64,000 nt of DNA from Anisus vortex (taxonomy: Eukaryota > Mollusca > Gastropoda > Planorbidae): contig CASBPS010000114.1 in the NCBI GenBank assembly GCA_949126835.1, positions 62,001 to 126,000 on the forward strand. Direction: 5' to 3'. Below are positions 1-10,525 of this stretch, one piece after another (position 1 is the first letter of the stretch; each line of letters starts with the position of its first letter). Made by a program: the position numbers and the translations under genes. The notes beneath the pieces are model-generated. The model was not told the DNA's origin. It searched no databases and worked only from the letters and a program-made list of their open reading frames with translations.

Positions 1-3000
1 GTCAAATTACTTAATTTCCCAAAGTCTCTATAAAACTGCAGTGTGTGGTCGGCTTTTGGTACCATCACACAGGGTGTAGACCATTTGCTATCACATTTTC
101 CTCCTATGTCATTTTCTAACATATACTTTACATCTAATTTAATATGCTCAGGTCTGATGGGGTCAAATGGATGCTGTTTAATAGACCTGGCACTATTGGT
201 TAACACTACATCGTGCTCTATTACATGTGTCCTACTGGGAACATTTGTAAACATTGACTTATTTTCATGTACCAGCTCAATAATCTTCTCCTTATCTTCT
301 ACCGGAAGATGTTCTAGACTTGTATCTAAACTCTTAAGGGCATCTGTATTATTAAGTTTACTTTCTGCAAACTTATATTCTATCCTAGATAAATCCGTCG
401 GGACTCTCGCTAATGAAATCATGGGGACCTCCCGTGGTTTACTCTTTTCCCTGGAAACATAGGGCTTAAGTAAATTAATATGGCATACCCTCTGTTTTTG
501 TCTCCGGTCAGGAGTCTTTATCAAGTAATTGACCTCGCCAAGCTTTGACTCTATCTCATAGGGTCCACTAAACTTTGCACTTAAAGGCTGATTTTGCAAA
601 GGTAGAAGCACAAGAACTTTGTCACCTGGTGCAAAAGTTCTAGCTGTAGCTTTACGGTCATAGTTCTGTCTCATACGCTCCTGCATCTGTGGAAAATGAA
701 TCTTCACATGGTTAAAAGCATGATAAAGCCTATTTTTAAATTTATCTACATATGACAAAAGTCCAATCGGTTCACTGTCCGTTAGCCAAGTTTCATGTAG
801 AAGTTTCAACGGACCTCTGACTGAGTGTCCATACACAAGTTCGAATGGGCTAAACCCCAGGGATTCCTGAGTGGCCTCCCTTGCAGCGAACAGTACATAA
901 GGCACACCCTTATCCCAGTCTTTCTCGTTTTCATAACAGTACTTTTTAAGCATCGATTTTAATGTCTGATGAAACCTTTCCAGAGCTCCCTGGCTCTCAG
1001 GATGATAGGCACTTGATAGCCTATGGCTTATCCCTAATTGTTCCATGACTTGTTTGAAAATGTTCGAAGTAAAGTTAGTCCCCTGGTCGGACTGTACTGT
1101 CTTCGGTAGGCCATAACGTGTGAAAAAATTTGTCAGGGCGTCTACCACCTTCACTGTTGTTATGTTCCGCAACGGAATGGCTTCCGGGAAGCGAGTGGAT
1201 GAACACATGACTGTGAGCAGGTATTGAAAACCGGCTTTTGTTTTCGGCAACGGGCCCACGCAATCAATGAGTATATGACTGAATGGTTCGTCGAACGCTG
1301 GTATCGGCTGGAGTGGAGCGACAGGAATTCGTTGGTTAGGACGTCCTACCATTTGGCATACGTGGCAAGTCTTGCAGTATTGTTCGACATCTCTTCTCAG
1401 TCCTGGCCAGTAGAAGTAAGGGAGGATACGGTGGTGCGTTTTCCGGACTCCCATGTGACCAGCGAAAGGAAGATCATGCGCCATACGCAGTATATCTTGA
1501 CGATAGCACTTAGGTATTACAATCTGGTGAATACTGTCCCACTCGTTTGTACCTGAGTTGAGCGGTTTCGACTTTCTCATCAATACTTCATCTTTCATGT
1601 AGAAACATTCCGCCATTGCATCTGCAGTCTTTTCGTCAACAGCTTTCATTCTGAGTTGCATTATTACTTCGTCATTCAATTGTTCTTTCACCAATTTCTG
1701 CTTTGGTGACAAAATGTTATCGTTCTCTGTTGCATCACCAGTTGTTAGTTCAGCAAAGAACGTAGCACTTAAATCGATGTCAGGTGTTTCTGTTATCACT
1801 GTTTCATTCGCATGTGTGTCTTCAGAACAGACAAACACATCTTTCGTTGCACTACACGGCGTAGCAGGAGTCTTTACCGACTTCTTTTTCTGCATTGCTC
1901 TTGTCAGTGCACATGTTGGGCGTTCATTGGCAGGACGTAGGTTTTTGTCCTCCGCCATCTTTGTCTCCAACACTTTAACCATGGGCTCGACAGTGACTCT
2001 GCCGCCCATAATGTCATTTCCTAATATCATGGAAACGCCTTTGACGGGTAGTGCGCGCCACACTCCCACTACGATGTTACCTGTAAAAATATCCGACTCG
2101 AGTTTTATTCTGTGCAGTGGAGCTTCCACAGCCTCCATACTAGCACCTCTCAGCACAACAGACTCACCGGTACTGGTGGCATCTGTTAACGGCACACTGC
2201 CCTCCAGGATCACGCTGACAGCAGAACCCGTGTCACGTAATATCTGTATTTTCTTCTTGCTGAGTACATCGACTTCTGTCGACACTGTCCCCTCGTAGAC
2301 AAAGGGTCGAAAATCGGATAGGTCGTCCTCTTCCGGGACTTCAGGAACCATCTGTTCCTCACGGCCTTCTGAAAGCATAATAGATTGAGTACAGCTATTC
2401 TCTTTTACCTTAGATAGACTGTTCTCAAAAACCATCGACTCCACAACTATGGGCGATGCCGGCCGCATTTCTTTTGAGTTTCTTGACCCTGTGTTGCACA
2501 CTTCTTCTGTCTGCTTGCTATCTTTCTGCACTCTGGCACAGTGTAGAATAGCACCTTGCTTCTTGGTAAGGATCCAACAATCTTTCTTCATGTGGCCCTC
2601 TTTCTTGCAATTGAAACATACCACCTTTGCTTTATTTACATCTGTCTGCTTCCTGAAATGAACTAAGTTACTATTATTATTTACACCACTGTTCTTATTA
2701 TTGTTTTCACTTGTCTCTTTTGGTTTACTAGCCTCCTTGGACTCTGGTTTGTGCACTTTGGGTTTGTCAGCATAATATGGCTTTATGCTGGCGTGAATTA
2801 TGGCATAGTTATCTGCCAATCTAGCAGCTTCATGCACATCTTCAACCCCTCGGTCTGAGATGTGAGTTTTAATATCCACTCGAATACAATCATTGAATTC
2901 CTCAAACAATATTAGGTTCTTGAGTTTATCAAACTCACTTACATTCTGTGACCTTAGCCACTGTTCTAACATTTTCTCCTTTTGTCTCAAAAAGTCTACA

Positions 3001-3758
3001 TGAGTTTGATCATATGCCTTCTTTCTGTCTCTAAATAGCTTTCTATATTTTTCTGGTGTCAGGGAATAACTTTTCAGCACCCTATCTTTGATTACTTCAT
3101 AGTCATTTATTTCCTCGGGTGTTAAACTCAACACTACGTCCAATGCTTTTCCTTTGTTGAGAGTTGACCTTAACAATAAAGCCATCTTATCATCAGGGAA
3201 CTGATAATCTACAGCTATCCTCTCAAAAAGCAAAAAGAAATCTTGAACATCTTCTTCTCTGAATATAGGCAAGTGTTGCTTCATTGCGCTAATATCCATA
3301 CCGTTGCTGTCCCTACGATGGTCAGGTCTGTTCATGCGTGCCATCTCTATCCTTTCTCTGCTTTCAATTTCTATCCTAATTCTTTCCAATTCTCTCCTTT
3401 CCATACTTTCTAATTCCATTCTCTTCATAGCTAATTGGAATTTTAGGTTTTCACTCAACCCTTCATCTTCATCATTGTTTGATGATCTAGATGACATATT
3501 TCTTACCTCGTCTCCGTGGGCAATTACCTCGCCCCCACTGGGAGCTACATAACCTTCATTGATATCGTTCTGTCCCACTTCAACTACACTACCAGTGTTC
3601 ATGGCATTCTGCCGGTCCAAACATGTCATAATTTCTTTGGTCAAACGATTACGATTAGGTCTTGCCTGTCCTGCCTCAATCCCAAAGGACTCAGCTAATT
3701 CTTTTAGTTCAGCAAATGACATGGCATTAAGTTCCTCACTTGATATATTCGAAGCCAT
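1..3758 (-). CDS. Gag-Pol polyprotein of a Gmr1-like Ty3/gypsy LTR retrotransposon (partial at left edge)
   Basis: One frame reads from ATG 3758-3756 to the window edge (about 1252 codons). I checked that frame at the zinc knuckle, protease, integrase and RT. Gag covers about residues 1-460 and ends with a CCHC knuckle (CFNCKKEGHMKKDC, from residue 381). Protease has DTGSA at 509. Integrase has an HHCC region at about 760-800 (YCKTCHVCQ), then D832, D891 (DQGTNF) and E927 in HPESQGALERF, giving the D,D(35)E spacing. RT begins at about 1200 (KWSTPCVMVPKADHTLQF). Integrase therefore precedes RT, which is the Gmr1-like order (PR-IN-RT) and not the usual gypsy order (PR-RT-RH-IN). The enzymes would process the polyprotein, copy the RNA and integrate the cDNA. 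The RT motif usually reading like YRKLN is altered to FGKLS, so the copy may be inactive. RT remainder, RNase H and the 3' LTR lie outside the window. Confidence 0.9.
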   Translation of the reverse strand, partial: MASNISSEELNAMSFAELKELAESFGIEAGQARPNRNRLTKEIMTCLDRQNAMNTGSVVEVGQNDINEGYVAPSGGEVIAHGDEVRNMSSRSSNNDEDEGLSENLKFQLAMKRMELESMERRELERIRIEIESRERIEMARMNRPDHRRDSNGMDISAMKQHLPIFREEDVQDFFLLFERIAVDYQFPDDKMALLLRSTLNKGKALDVVLSLTPEEINDYEVIKDRVLKSYSLTPEKYRKLFRDRKKAYDQTHVDFLRQKEKMLEQWLRSQNVSEFDKLKNLILFEEFNDCIRVDIKTHISDRGVEDVHEAARLADNYAIIHASIKPYYADKPKVHKPESKEASKPKETSENNNKNSGVNNNSNLVHFRKQTDVNKAKVVCFNCKKEGHMKKDCWILTKKQGAILHCARVQKDSKQTEEVCNTGSRNSKEMRPASPIVVESMVFENSLSKVKENSCTQSIMLSEGREEQMVPEVPEEDDLSDFRPFVYEGTVSTEVDVLSKKKIQILRDTGSAVSVILEGSVPLTDATSTGESVVLRGASMEAVEAPLHRIKLESDIFTGNIVVGVWRALPVKGVSMILGNDIMGGRVTVEPMVKVLETKMAEDKNLRPANERPTCALTRAMQKKKSVKTPATPCSATKDVFVCSEDTHANETVITETPDIDLSATFFAELTTGDATENDNILSPKQKLVKEQLNDEVIMQLRMKAVDEKTADAMAECFYMKDEVLMRKSKPLNSGTNEWDSIHQIVIPKCYRQDILRMAHDLPFAGHMGVRKTHHRILPYFYWPGLRRDVEQYCKTCHVCQMVGRPNQRIPVAPLQPIPAFDEPFSHILIDCVGPLPKTKAGFQYLLTVMCSSTRFPEAIPLRNITTVKVVDALTNFFTRYGLPKTVQSDQGTNFTSNIFKQVMEQLGISHRLSSAYHPESQGALERFHQTLKSMLKKYCYENEKDWDKGVPYVLFAAREATQESLGFSPFELVYGHSVRGPLKLLHETWLTDSEPIGLLSYVDKFKNRLYHAFNHVKIHFPQMQERMRQNYDRKATARTFAPGDKVLVLLPLQNQPLSAKFSGPYEIESKLGEVNYLIKTPDRRQKQRVCHINLLKPYVSREKSKPREVPMISLARVPTDLSRIEYKFAESKLNNTDALKSLDTSLEHLPVEDKEKIIELVHENKSMFTNVPSRTHVIEHDVVLTNSARSIKQHPFDPIRPEHIKLDVKYMLENDIGGKCDSKWSTPCVMVPKADHTLQFYRDFGKLSNL

Positions 3759-4005
3759 AGTATAGCGTTCGAAATATTTGTTATAGTAGAGTAGTATATA
3801 TTGTATAATAAAATATAAAGTTCCAACTTACGATTTGTCCAGAAATTTGCACAATATAATATTAAACACTTCGTGGAATCTTCACACTTCCCAAGGAATA
3901 AAAACGCAAACCAGTTCTCTCCTCTTTTTAAAAAGAATAGTTTCACAGTCCGAACGAGACTACCAAATCTTGTCAATCCTAGGTCAGGAAAAGTAGAACT
4001 CAAAT

Positions 4006-4023
4006 ATCCCGGACGAGCCCCCA
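4006..4023 (-). promoter_or_regulatory. Primer-binding site (tRNA-Pro type)
   Basis: The minus strand reads TGGGGGCTCGTCCGGGAT, the 18-nt sequence known as the proline-tRNA primer site of murine leukaemia virus. It lies 5 bp inside the LTR and upstream of the Gag-Pol ATG, as expected for minus-strand cDNA priming. The same 18 nt recur at 42168-42185. Confidence 0.85.
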
Positions 4024-4028
4024 AATTT

Positions 4029-4488
4029 TGTTACGTCCACAATCCCCTTGTGGCCAGAGCTGTGTAGATCTTGCTGATAATTCTCGTTAGTCCTAGGGGA
4101 GACTTTAATTATTAGTATTTATGTTTCAGTATTACACGAACTCTTCTTATAGTCCTGGGCTCAAATTCAGTATTTGTATTCCAACATTTCCTCTCTTGTA
4201 GATTATGGTAGTAGATAAATCTTATAGTAATGTATACAACACAATAGGATAGTAACTTGACAAAGAAGCTTCAGTGTAACTGTTGTTGATAGTTTATTTC
4301 AGGTGGTATGTTCAATATATACAATATATCTATTATGTACAGTTAGAATAAAATAGTGCAAACACAAACGTTCTCAAAAGAACATATTTTGAAACTCTCT
4401 GTCTTTCAGACAAAACAAATCATTAAATACTATCCGAGTGGTGCAAGGGACAGACCCACTACCAGTAGGGGTGAAAATCATGGTAACA
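4029..4488 (-). repeat. 5' LTR of the Gmr1-like element
   Basis: The inferred boundaries are the short inverted termini TGTTAC...GTAACA next to the primer site, giving a 460-bp LTR. The interior is AT-rich with TATA-like stretches near 4310-4330. The partner LTR is off the window, so target-site duplication cannot be checked here. The LTR should drive transcription leftward into Gag-Pol. Confidence 0.65.
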
Positions 4489-4778
4489 TTACAAAACTCA
4501 TAACAAAACGATATGAACTTCCCCTATTAAATAATGAGTCGTTCCCAGACTCTGAGAATTTGAGATCAACACAGAATCCCAGCATTACCTAGAACCTTTC
4601 GTTTTCCTACTAAACGTCCTAATATCGCGTGTAGTAAGAAAAGAGAGAGAGAGGAGAATAAACATTGCGTGTTCCAATTCTTGGAAAAACAATATACATG
4701 ACAATATGAACATTGTTTTACTTTTTTTTTTTTAAAGAAATTATATGCAGAAATAAATACTGTTTGTATACAATAACT
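4489..4778. other. AT-rich intergenic stretch
   Basis: Contains short AG and poly-T tracts. The short reading frames here have no recognisable family. I see nothing functional. Confidence 0.5.
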
Positions 4779-5940
4779 TAAGTTGTAACTTAAATAATTA
4801 AAGGTTAGGCTATGTGATAACAAAACTATCTATAAACAATTAAACTAAAAAAGAACGCTAAATATGGGAGAATCCATAGAACATCACACTTTCGACACAT
4901 ACTATTTTTAGCCATAGTGATGGAACATTCAACATAAGTTTACAATATGCAGGTGCCCATCAAGACTATGTTTCCTCAGACCTGTTTGTGTTTCCTAATT
5001 AGAAATTAAATTCTTTAGTATCTGTTTATCTGCAAATGTGGTCCTGGATAAGATTTCAGCAACTGACCACTTATCAGTCGAATGCTCAAAGCCATTCATT
5101 CTAACCAGAATAGTGCAGACAATCAAAGCGCTAAATATGCTAAAGATCATTTGGCAATACGAGAGAATCTCCCTCTGTTCGAATATTTGACTAATGTGCT
5201 ATATATATTTCACTAATGTGCTATATATATTTGACTAACAGATGGGTGATGGTGAACTGACCATTTGAACCAGAAAAAACAACATGGAAATTTAAAACAA
5301 GATATCTATAAAGCGAACAAAATTATTTGTAAAAGCTAATTTTTATTAAAAATCTTAACCAAAAACTATAATCTAGTTCTTACGTTTTATCATAGCTTCA
5401 ATATTTAACATTGTAAACATCAAAGTTAAACAATAAAATACGTTTTATAAAAAAAGGAAAAGACTTTATAAAATAAAAATAACTGAGCATGCTTCTAGCT
5501 AATGTCCCATAAGTTGGACGATCTACATGGGGGTATTCGTTGCTAGTGTCCCACTTGTGGGACGATTGTTTGACATCTGATAAAACAAAGTCAATGTGAT
5601 TTTTTTTATGAATTCTATTGTTAAAATGTATAGACAAATGATGAAATTACATATTTCATGTGGTTTCATATAAAAATGTTATTAGATATTTAAATGTGTA
5701 CTTACTTTTGAGCATGTTTATTTTTTCATCAATTATTACAAGTTGAAAGGTCTAGGTCATGTAAAGCTTATTTAAAGTAAAATTTGGTTCACAAAGCAAA
5801 GTTATAATTAATATAATATAACTATCGTACAATGCAAAAAACTATTTTTTTTTGTATTTAAAAGGCATATAAGCGATTAATAGGATTATTTTTTTACGAA
5901 GTTTCCCATAAGTGGGATGCTAGCAGAAAATGGGCTAAAC
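4779..5940 (+). mobile_element. Non-coding interspersed element, copy 1 (piggyBac-like end suspected)
   Basis: This block of about 1.16 kb aligns by eye, in the same orientation, with 26333-28421. Shared landmarks are the start GTTGTAACTTAAATAATTA, the middle TTTGGCAATACGAGAGAA, TAAGATATCTATAAAGCG, and the palindrome GTCCCACTTGTGGGAC (about 5549). The right end resembles AGAAAATGGG followed by TAA. In copy 2 that end reads GGG then TTAA, which fits a piggyBac-type terminus and TTAA target, but I found no matching left terminus and no transposase. It is probably a MITE or deletion derivative. Confidence 0.55.
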
Positions 5941-5955
5941 CACTGAAATAAATTT

Positions 5956-6407
5956 GACTGGATTGTCTGGATAGACTATATCTTGCATGAAATAAATTTA
6001 CATTAAGACTGGATTGTCTGGATAGACTATATCTTGCATGAAATAAATTTACATTAAGACTGGATTGTCTGGATAGACTATATCTTGCATGAAATAAATT
6101 TGACTGGATTGTCTGGATAGACTATATCTTGCATGAAATAAATTTGACTGGATTGTCTGGATAGACTATATCTTGCATGAAATAAATTTGACTGGATTGT
6201 CTGGATAGACTATATCTTGCATGAAATAAATTTGACTGGATTGTCTGGATAGACTATATCTTGCATGAAATAAATTTGACTGGATTGTCTGGATAGACTA
6301 TATCTTGCATGAAATAAATTTGACTGGATTGTCTGGATAGACTATATCTTGCATGAAATAAATTTGACTGGATTGTCTGGATAGACTATATCTTGCATGA
6401 AATAAAT
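5956..6407. repeat. Tandem array, 10 units of 44 or 51 bp
   Basis: Ten copies of a unit beginning GACTGGATTGTCTGGATAG. Units start at 5956, 6007, 6058, 6102, 6146, 6190, 6234, 6278, 6322 and 6366. The first two carry a 7-bp extension (ACATTAA); the rest are 44 bp and almost identical, which indicates recent expansion. There are no unique spacers, so this is not a CRISPR. Confidence 0.95.
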
Positions 6408-8430
6408 GTCAAAACATTTTAACTCTTTCCCTTATTATATCTTTAAGATATATTGTTTTGACAGAAATACATTGAATCACTCATATTTTCATACCACATC
6501 AAGACTGACTTGCTTGATCTTATTACTTCTTAGAACTGGATCTTTTTTTGTTTGACTTTGTAGCGGTATAGTAGCTATTATAAAATGCAGCGAGTTGAAT
6601 TTTAAACATACACAAAATAGACAACAAAATGTGCCGATAAGCGACAAAAAACTGGTGAGGAACATCATCTTTTGTTATCAACTGCCAGACATTCACCATA
6701 GTGTACGATTTTGGTTAAACTTAGGACTTAGGCACACATTTTATCACACATAAAAGCTGTTTTAAGCATAGGCAAAGAGGTGACTTACACTCCTAAGTGA
6801 CTAAATATGTGCTCGAAATTGAAGAATGAGCGAGACAAGGCGCTCGTTAAATAAAACATAACTTATTTTAATACCCCCGGTATCATTAAAGAATCAAATT
6901 TAAATGTGGAAAATGTAATTAAAGGGAGATAATTAGCCCGTTTTCATTTGCGTTAATATTTGTTTCTATTTTTCCATTATTAAAAAAATTAAAAGGCTTA
7001 CAATAATAATTATAGATTTAAAATGATAAAGCTATTAATTTGTACGTAGAAACTATATAAATATTATATGAGTGAAGAAATTATATGTACATTTATAAAC
7101 ATTAAACAGTACATTAACTACCCACGTCGAATAATAACTACGTATCTAATCCGCTTAATAGACATTGTCTCGGAAAGAGTGACATGAAAACCGAATTTAT
7201 AAAATTAAAACAATTTCAGGATGAAATCAAAATATTATAATAAAACAGGTTTCTCTACACATAGTGTGGGGGGTTTAATCACCTCGATCACTTCTCGGCT
7301 TCTAGGATGAGAGTGTCGTACATTCTGATGACATAAGGCGGTCAAGTTGGCACCTGGAGGGAAACGGTTTGGAATATACACCCAGAAGCGGTATGTTGTC
7401 CGAGCCTTGTGAGACTAGGAGCTTTCTGTTTTCTCGAATTGGCTCTCATTCCTGGTCGGACTGGGCTACAGCTAGTCTGCACTCGGCTCTCATGCTTGGC
7501 GTAAGCGTGATTGTGCAGAGGGCGAAACTAGTTAAGATAATCCTTTAGGGTCGGGAAGTCAGTACGGATATTAGTGAAGTTGCCGATACCATGCGACATT
7601 TAAAGGCCAAAGGCCCACAGGAGGGGTAAAAAATTTGAGACGGCTCCAAGCGCCTCCTAAATAAAAGCATTAAAATTTTATCAGATGCTAAAATTAAATC
7701 TTGACAACTAAATTACTATTTTAGACGTTAACCATTAATGTGAAAGTTCAGCAATAAAATTAATTATTATTTGCTATAAATGCAAAAATAAAAAATAAAA
7801 AAATGATAATTACAACCATGCTAATTTTTTGTTATTAGATTTAAACCTCTTAACGATTTTATCTATTAAGCTATTGTGCTTTTGACCTTCGTCTTGATAC
7901 GGCTCTGAATAAATTGTCTTATGAAAATTAAAATTAAAATAAAGTGGAGCAGGTTTATCTTCAGTCTGTTGGCAGACTTCGACTTATTGAAGAGGCTGGA
8001 AGAACAGAGAAGAAACGTAAAAAAACATATTCTGCCCTTGACCAGCTCCAAAGGTTCGCTTTCAAGTGCTAGAGATGCGTCAGAGCTTGTGTCTCAAGGA
8101 TATGTCCCCACAGACACAGAAAAAATATATATGTGTGTGTTTGTGTGTCTGTGGTTAAAAGAATATTATAACAAACAACATCAATTGATAAATTACAATC
8201 ATAACACTTTTTATTTTAATGCAAATTTTTGATTTACTTCCTTTCAAAACGCAAACAAACGATTCTTTTAAAATGTGAATATAATTATACAACAAATCAG
8301 AAATAATACAACATAAAATAAATTCACAAAATTATAAATCTATCGATACACAATAAAAGCTACTTGCTTTTACAGCATCATGATAAAGGGAAATACAGTG
8401 TGATTACTAAACTGAATAAAGAAAAATAAT
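6408..8430. other. Non-coding AT-rich region with one GC-richer block
   Basis: Mostly low-complexity AT DNA. At 7260-7660 there is a distinctly GC-richer block with no long reading frame, probably an unclassified repeat. A 103-codon plus-strand frame at 7921-8232 has lysine-rich low-complexity composition and no recognisable domain, so I do not call it a gene. Confidence 0.5.
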
Positions 8431-8431
8431 A

Positions 8432-8765
8432 ACACTAAAGACAGAAAGGCAAAGAGTAAAGTAGTTATAATACTTACTACATAAAGCATAATACTGTAAT
8501 TTAGAAATACAATATAATAACAACCTGTTGCAATGCTCGGATATAAATAAAGACAAAAACACTTTCCTTATTCCTTAAGCGAGAAGAAAAATACACAAGT
8601 ACTCTTTCTTCCCGAGTGGCATCCGGGCATTGAATGAACAAACAATAAAACCAGTAACTTAACATAATTTTAAACACTAATCTAAATGCAAGACTAGACT
8701 CAAACTAAGGATAAGTGAATGACACAATAATCTTTTGAATAAAAGGAGCGTATGTTACATTTAAC
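8432..8765 (+). mobile_element. 5'-truncated LINE, 3' end (family LA)
   Basis: This is the degraded end of a CR1/jockey-like reverse-transcriptase frame plus 3' tail. The signature is CAATGCTCGGATA, then CTTTCCTTATTCCTTAAGCG, then the GCATCCGGGCATTGAATG block, then AATGCAAGACTAGACTC. The same sequence recurs at 40530-40810, 46850-47200 (reverse), 59510-60085 and 60730-61320. In better copies the block translates as part of an SGIRAWNGLPE-like LINE C-terminus. Confidence 0.7.
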
Positions 8766-8842
8766 TTGAGTACATTAAATCATGTATAGTGTAGGGGTTT
8801 TAAAAAGAAAGTATGTTCATTATAAAATATATTGGCAACACT

Positions 8843-9118
8843 TTAGTTTAAATTCCAAGCTAAGAGAATGATCAACGCAAGCCTACACCAACAAGACAAT
8901 CTCACTGAACTCACAATATTCAAACATCTAGTTTCAAAACTAGAGAAATTTGGTTCTATGTTAATGACATTTTGACAATGCATTAATTCTATTATGTCTT
9001 CTAGTACGTCTTCCGATTCTGTAACAGTACTTTCATAAAACTCTTTAAAACAAACTTGAGTTTTGTTCATACCTAAAGATATATTTTCATTCAAACATTC
9101 GAGTTTCTCTTCCGGTTT
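8843..9118 (-). pseudogene. In-frame C-terminal extension of the SMB protein after the TGA
   Basis: Immediately after the TGA the frame continues (KPEEKLECLNENIS...) for 91 sense codons. It keeps acidic and helical character, has four cysteines, and ends in LSCWCRLALIILLAWNLN before a stop. That tail looks like a GPI-attachment signal or short membrane anchor. The original protein was probably about 560 residues and anchored. A spliced alternative is possible but no convincing splice pair is visible. Confidence 0.6.
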
Positions 9119-10525
9119 TCAGACATGTTCCAAAAACATATACAGCCGTTTAATCATGGCTGGAAAATATTTCTCAAAATAATCATTGCCTGTTGCTTTA
9201 TACTGGATTAAGGCCTTAAAATCATATATTGATTTTTTTACAAAAGTAAAAAATAAAAATTGTGGCCTTGTCCTAGTCAAATTGTTTAAAAGCGGATGTA
9301 CCCATTCGTTTTGATAATCAAGTTGTGATATTTTCGAAATATAACATTGGAGAAAATGAAAAAGGGAACGTCTTTTAAAACATTGAAATTTTTCTGAAGG
9401 CAGAGCCAGGAGCAGTATCTTATTATCTCTACCCATAGTCTTGGTTAAATCCTTTGAGTTATTACACGATTCTATTTGACAGGTTAGCGCATCACTCCGC
9501 TGGGTTTTGTCTGCAATGTTGCATTGTATATTTTTCCATTTTATATTATCAGGCATATATTTAGAACGCTTGTTAATTGAAAATATAATGCTACTTTTTT
9601 GCAATGACGCAATGAACTTCAGTTCGAGATTATGTTTATAGAAGACAGTTTCTCCCCAATGCCGGTCAAGGATATAGGGAAATGAGATTCCATTGCATCT
9701 AGCGCAATATTTGTTTCTGAAGACTATCATTCCATCTTTTTTATTACTAACGTAAGAAACAAACGATTGACATAACTTATCAAGCTTACTATCAGTGTAA
9801 TCCTGTAGTGGACATAAATCAACTATATCATCAAAACAACTAATTAGATCTTTATCTCGTTTTAGGACATCGGGGATTGTTATTTCGAAAGTTCCTTTTT
9901 TGAAAAAAGCTGTAGTTTTATTTTGTTCATCAAATTTTAATTTTAAGTATTTTGTGGTCAAATCCCACAATATCGGATCAGATTCATTCCTTGAATTACA
10001 TTGAAATTTCGGTATATTTTTATAAGTCAAACCTGTATACATATCAGTCATCGGAACAGAATTTATAAATTCGTTTACAAGAGAGTTATTACCAAGAAAC
10101 ATTTTATTATCATACTTTAAGTGTAAGTAGTGAACTGTGTCTTCGCCATCTCCTCCACCATTGTGATGTTTTGGACAGGTGGCTATCATATATACGTTAG
10201 ATGAACAATTGATTGTAGCGTTGTCCAAATGGAGATATTTTGTCTGAACTTCAAGCAAGGTCTCTGGACATTGTTCAGTAAAATCCTCGCAACAGTTTCT
10301 GAAAACTGAGCATCGGTTATCACATGAACAAGGAATTGAGCTCATTTCACCACATCTACCTTTACAGGAGTCAATCTCATGTAGATCTGAGTTATAATCA
10401 AGAACAGCGTCTACACTTTTCATCCGTCCTAGTGTAGAATTGTTTGATTGAGTAAATCTGAACTGGGCCAAAGACTGAATTACAAAGTGAAAAAGCCCTA
10501 CACTAAATTCTTTATTACACATCAT
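9119..10525 (-). CDS. Somatomedin-B domain protein, single exon, probably secreted or membrane-anchored
   Basis: A 468-residue uninterrupted frame. Residues 7-25 are hydrophobic and could be a signal peptide. Residues 54-86 form a full somatomedin-B domain with all eight cysteines in the canonical pattern (C-x3-C-x7-C-x-C-x3-C-x5-CC-x6-C, with CCEDF). The rest is a cysteine-containing ectodomain with several N-x-S/T sites and a YCARCNG motif. From memory this motif occurs in lophotrochozoan SMB receptors related to Methuselah-like proteins, but no seven-helix exons follow here. SMB domains mediate extracellular protein binding; the ligand is unknown. The frame ends in TGA at 9119-9121, yet the same frame stays open for 91 more sense codons and ends in a hydrophobic tail (next entry). 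The gene is therefore either truncated, read through, or damaged by one substitution. Confidence 0.75.
   Translation of the reverse strand: MMCNKEFSVGLFHFVIQSLAQFRFTQSNNSTLGRMKSVDAVLDYNSDLHEIDSCKGRCGEMSSIPCSCDNRCSVFRNCCEDFTEQCPETLLEVQTKYLHLDNATINCSSNVYMIATCPKHHNGGGDGEDTVHYLHLKYDNKMFLGNNSLVNEFINSVPMTDMYTGLTYKNIPKFQCNSRNESDPILWDLTTKYLKLKFDEQNKTTAFFKKGTFEITIPDVLKRDKDLISCFDDIVDLCPLQDYTDSKLDKLCQSFVSYVSNKKDGMIVFRNKYCARCNGISFPYILDRHWGETVFYKHNLELKFIASLQKSSIIFSINKRSKYMPDNIKWKNIQCNIADKTQRSDALTCQIESCNNSKDLTKTMGRDNKILLLALPSEKFQCFKRRSLFHFLQCYISKISQLDYQNEWVHPLLNNLTRTRPQFLFFTFVKKSIYDFKALIQYKATGNDYFEKYFPAMIKRLYMFLEHV

Noticed and set aside
43..2661. Several plus-strand frames of 60-194 codons.
   Set aside because: They are antisense shadows of the continuous minus-strand Gag-Pol frame.
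5956..6407. Regular direct repeats that could suggest a CRISPR array.
   Set aside because: Units are contiguous with no unique spacers, and the context is eukaryotic.
7285..7330. ATCACTTCTCGGCTTCTAGG resembles the 5' end of U2 snRNA.
   Set aside because: Only about 20 nt are similar, with mismatches, and the downstream branch-recognition and Sm regions are absent.
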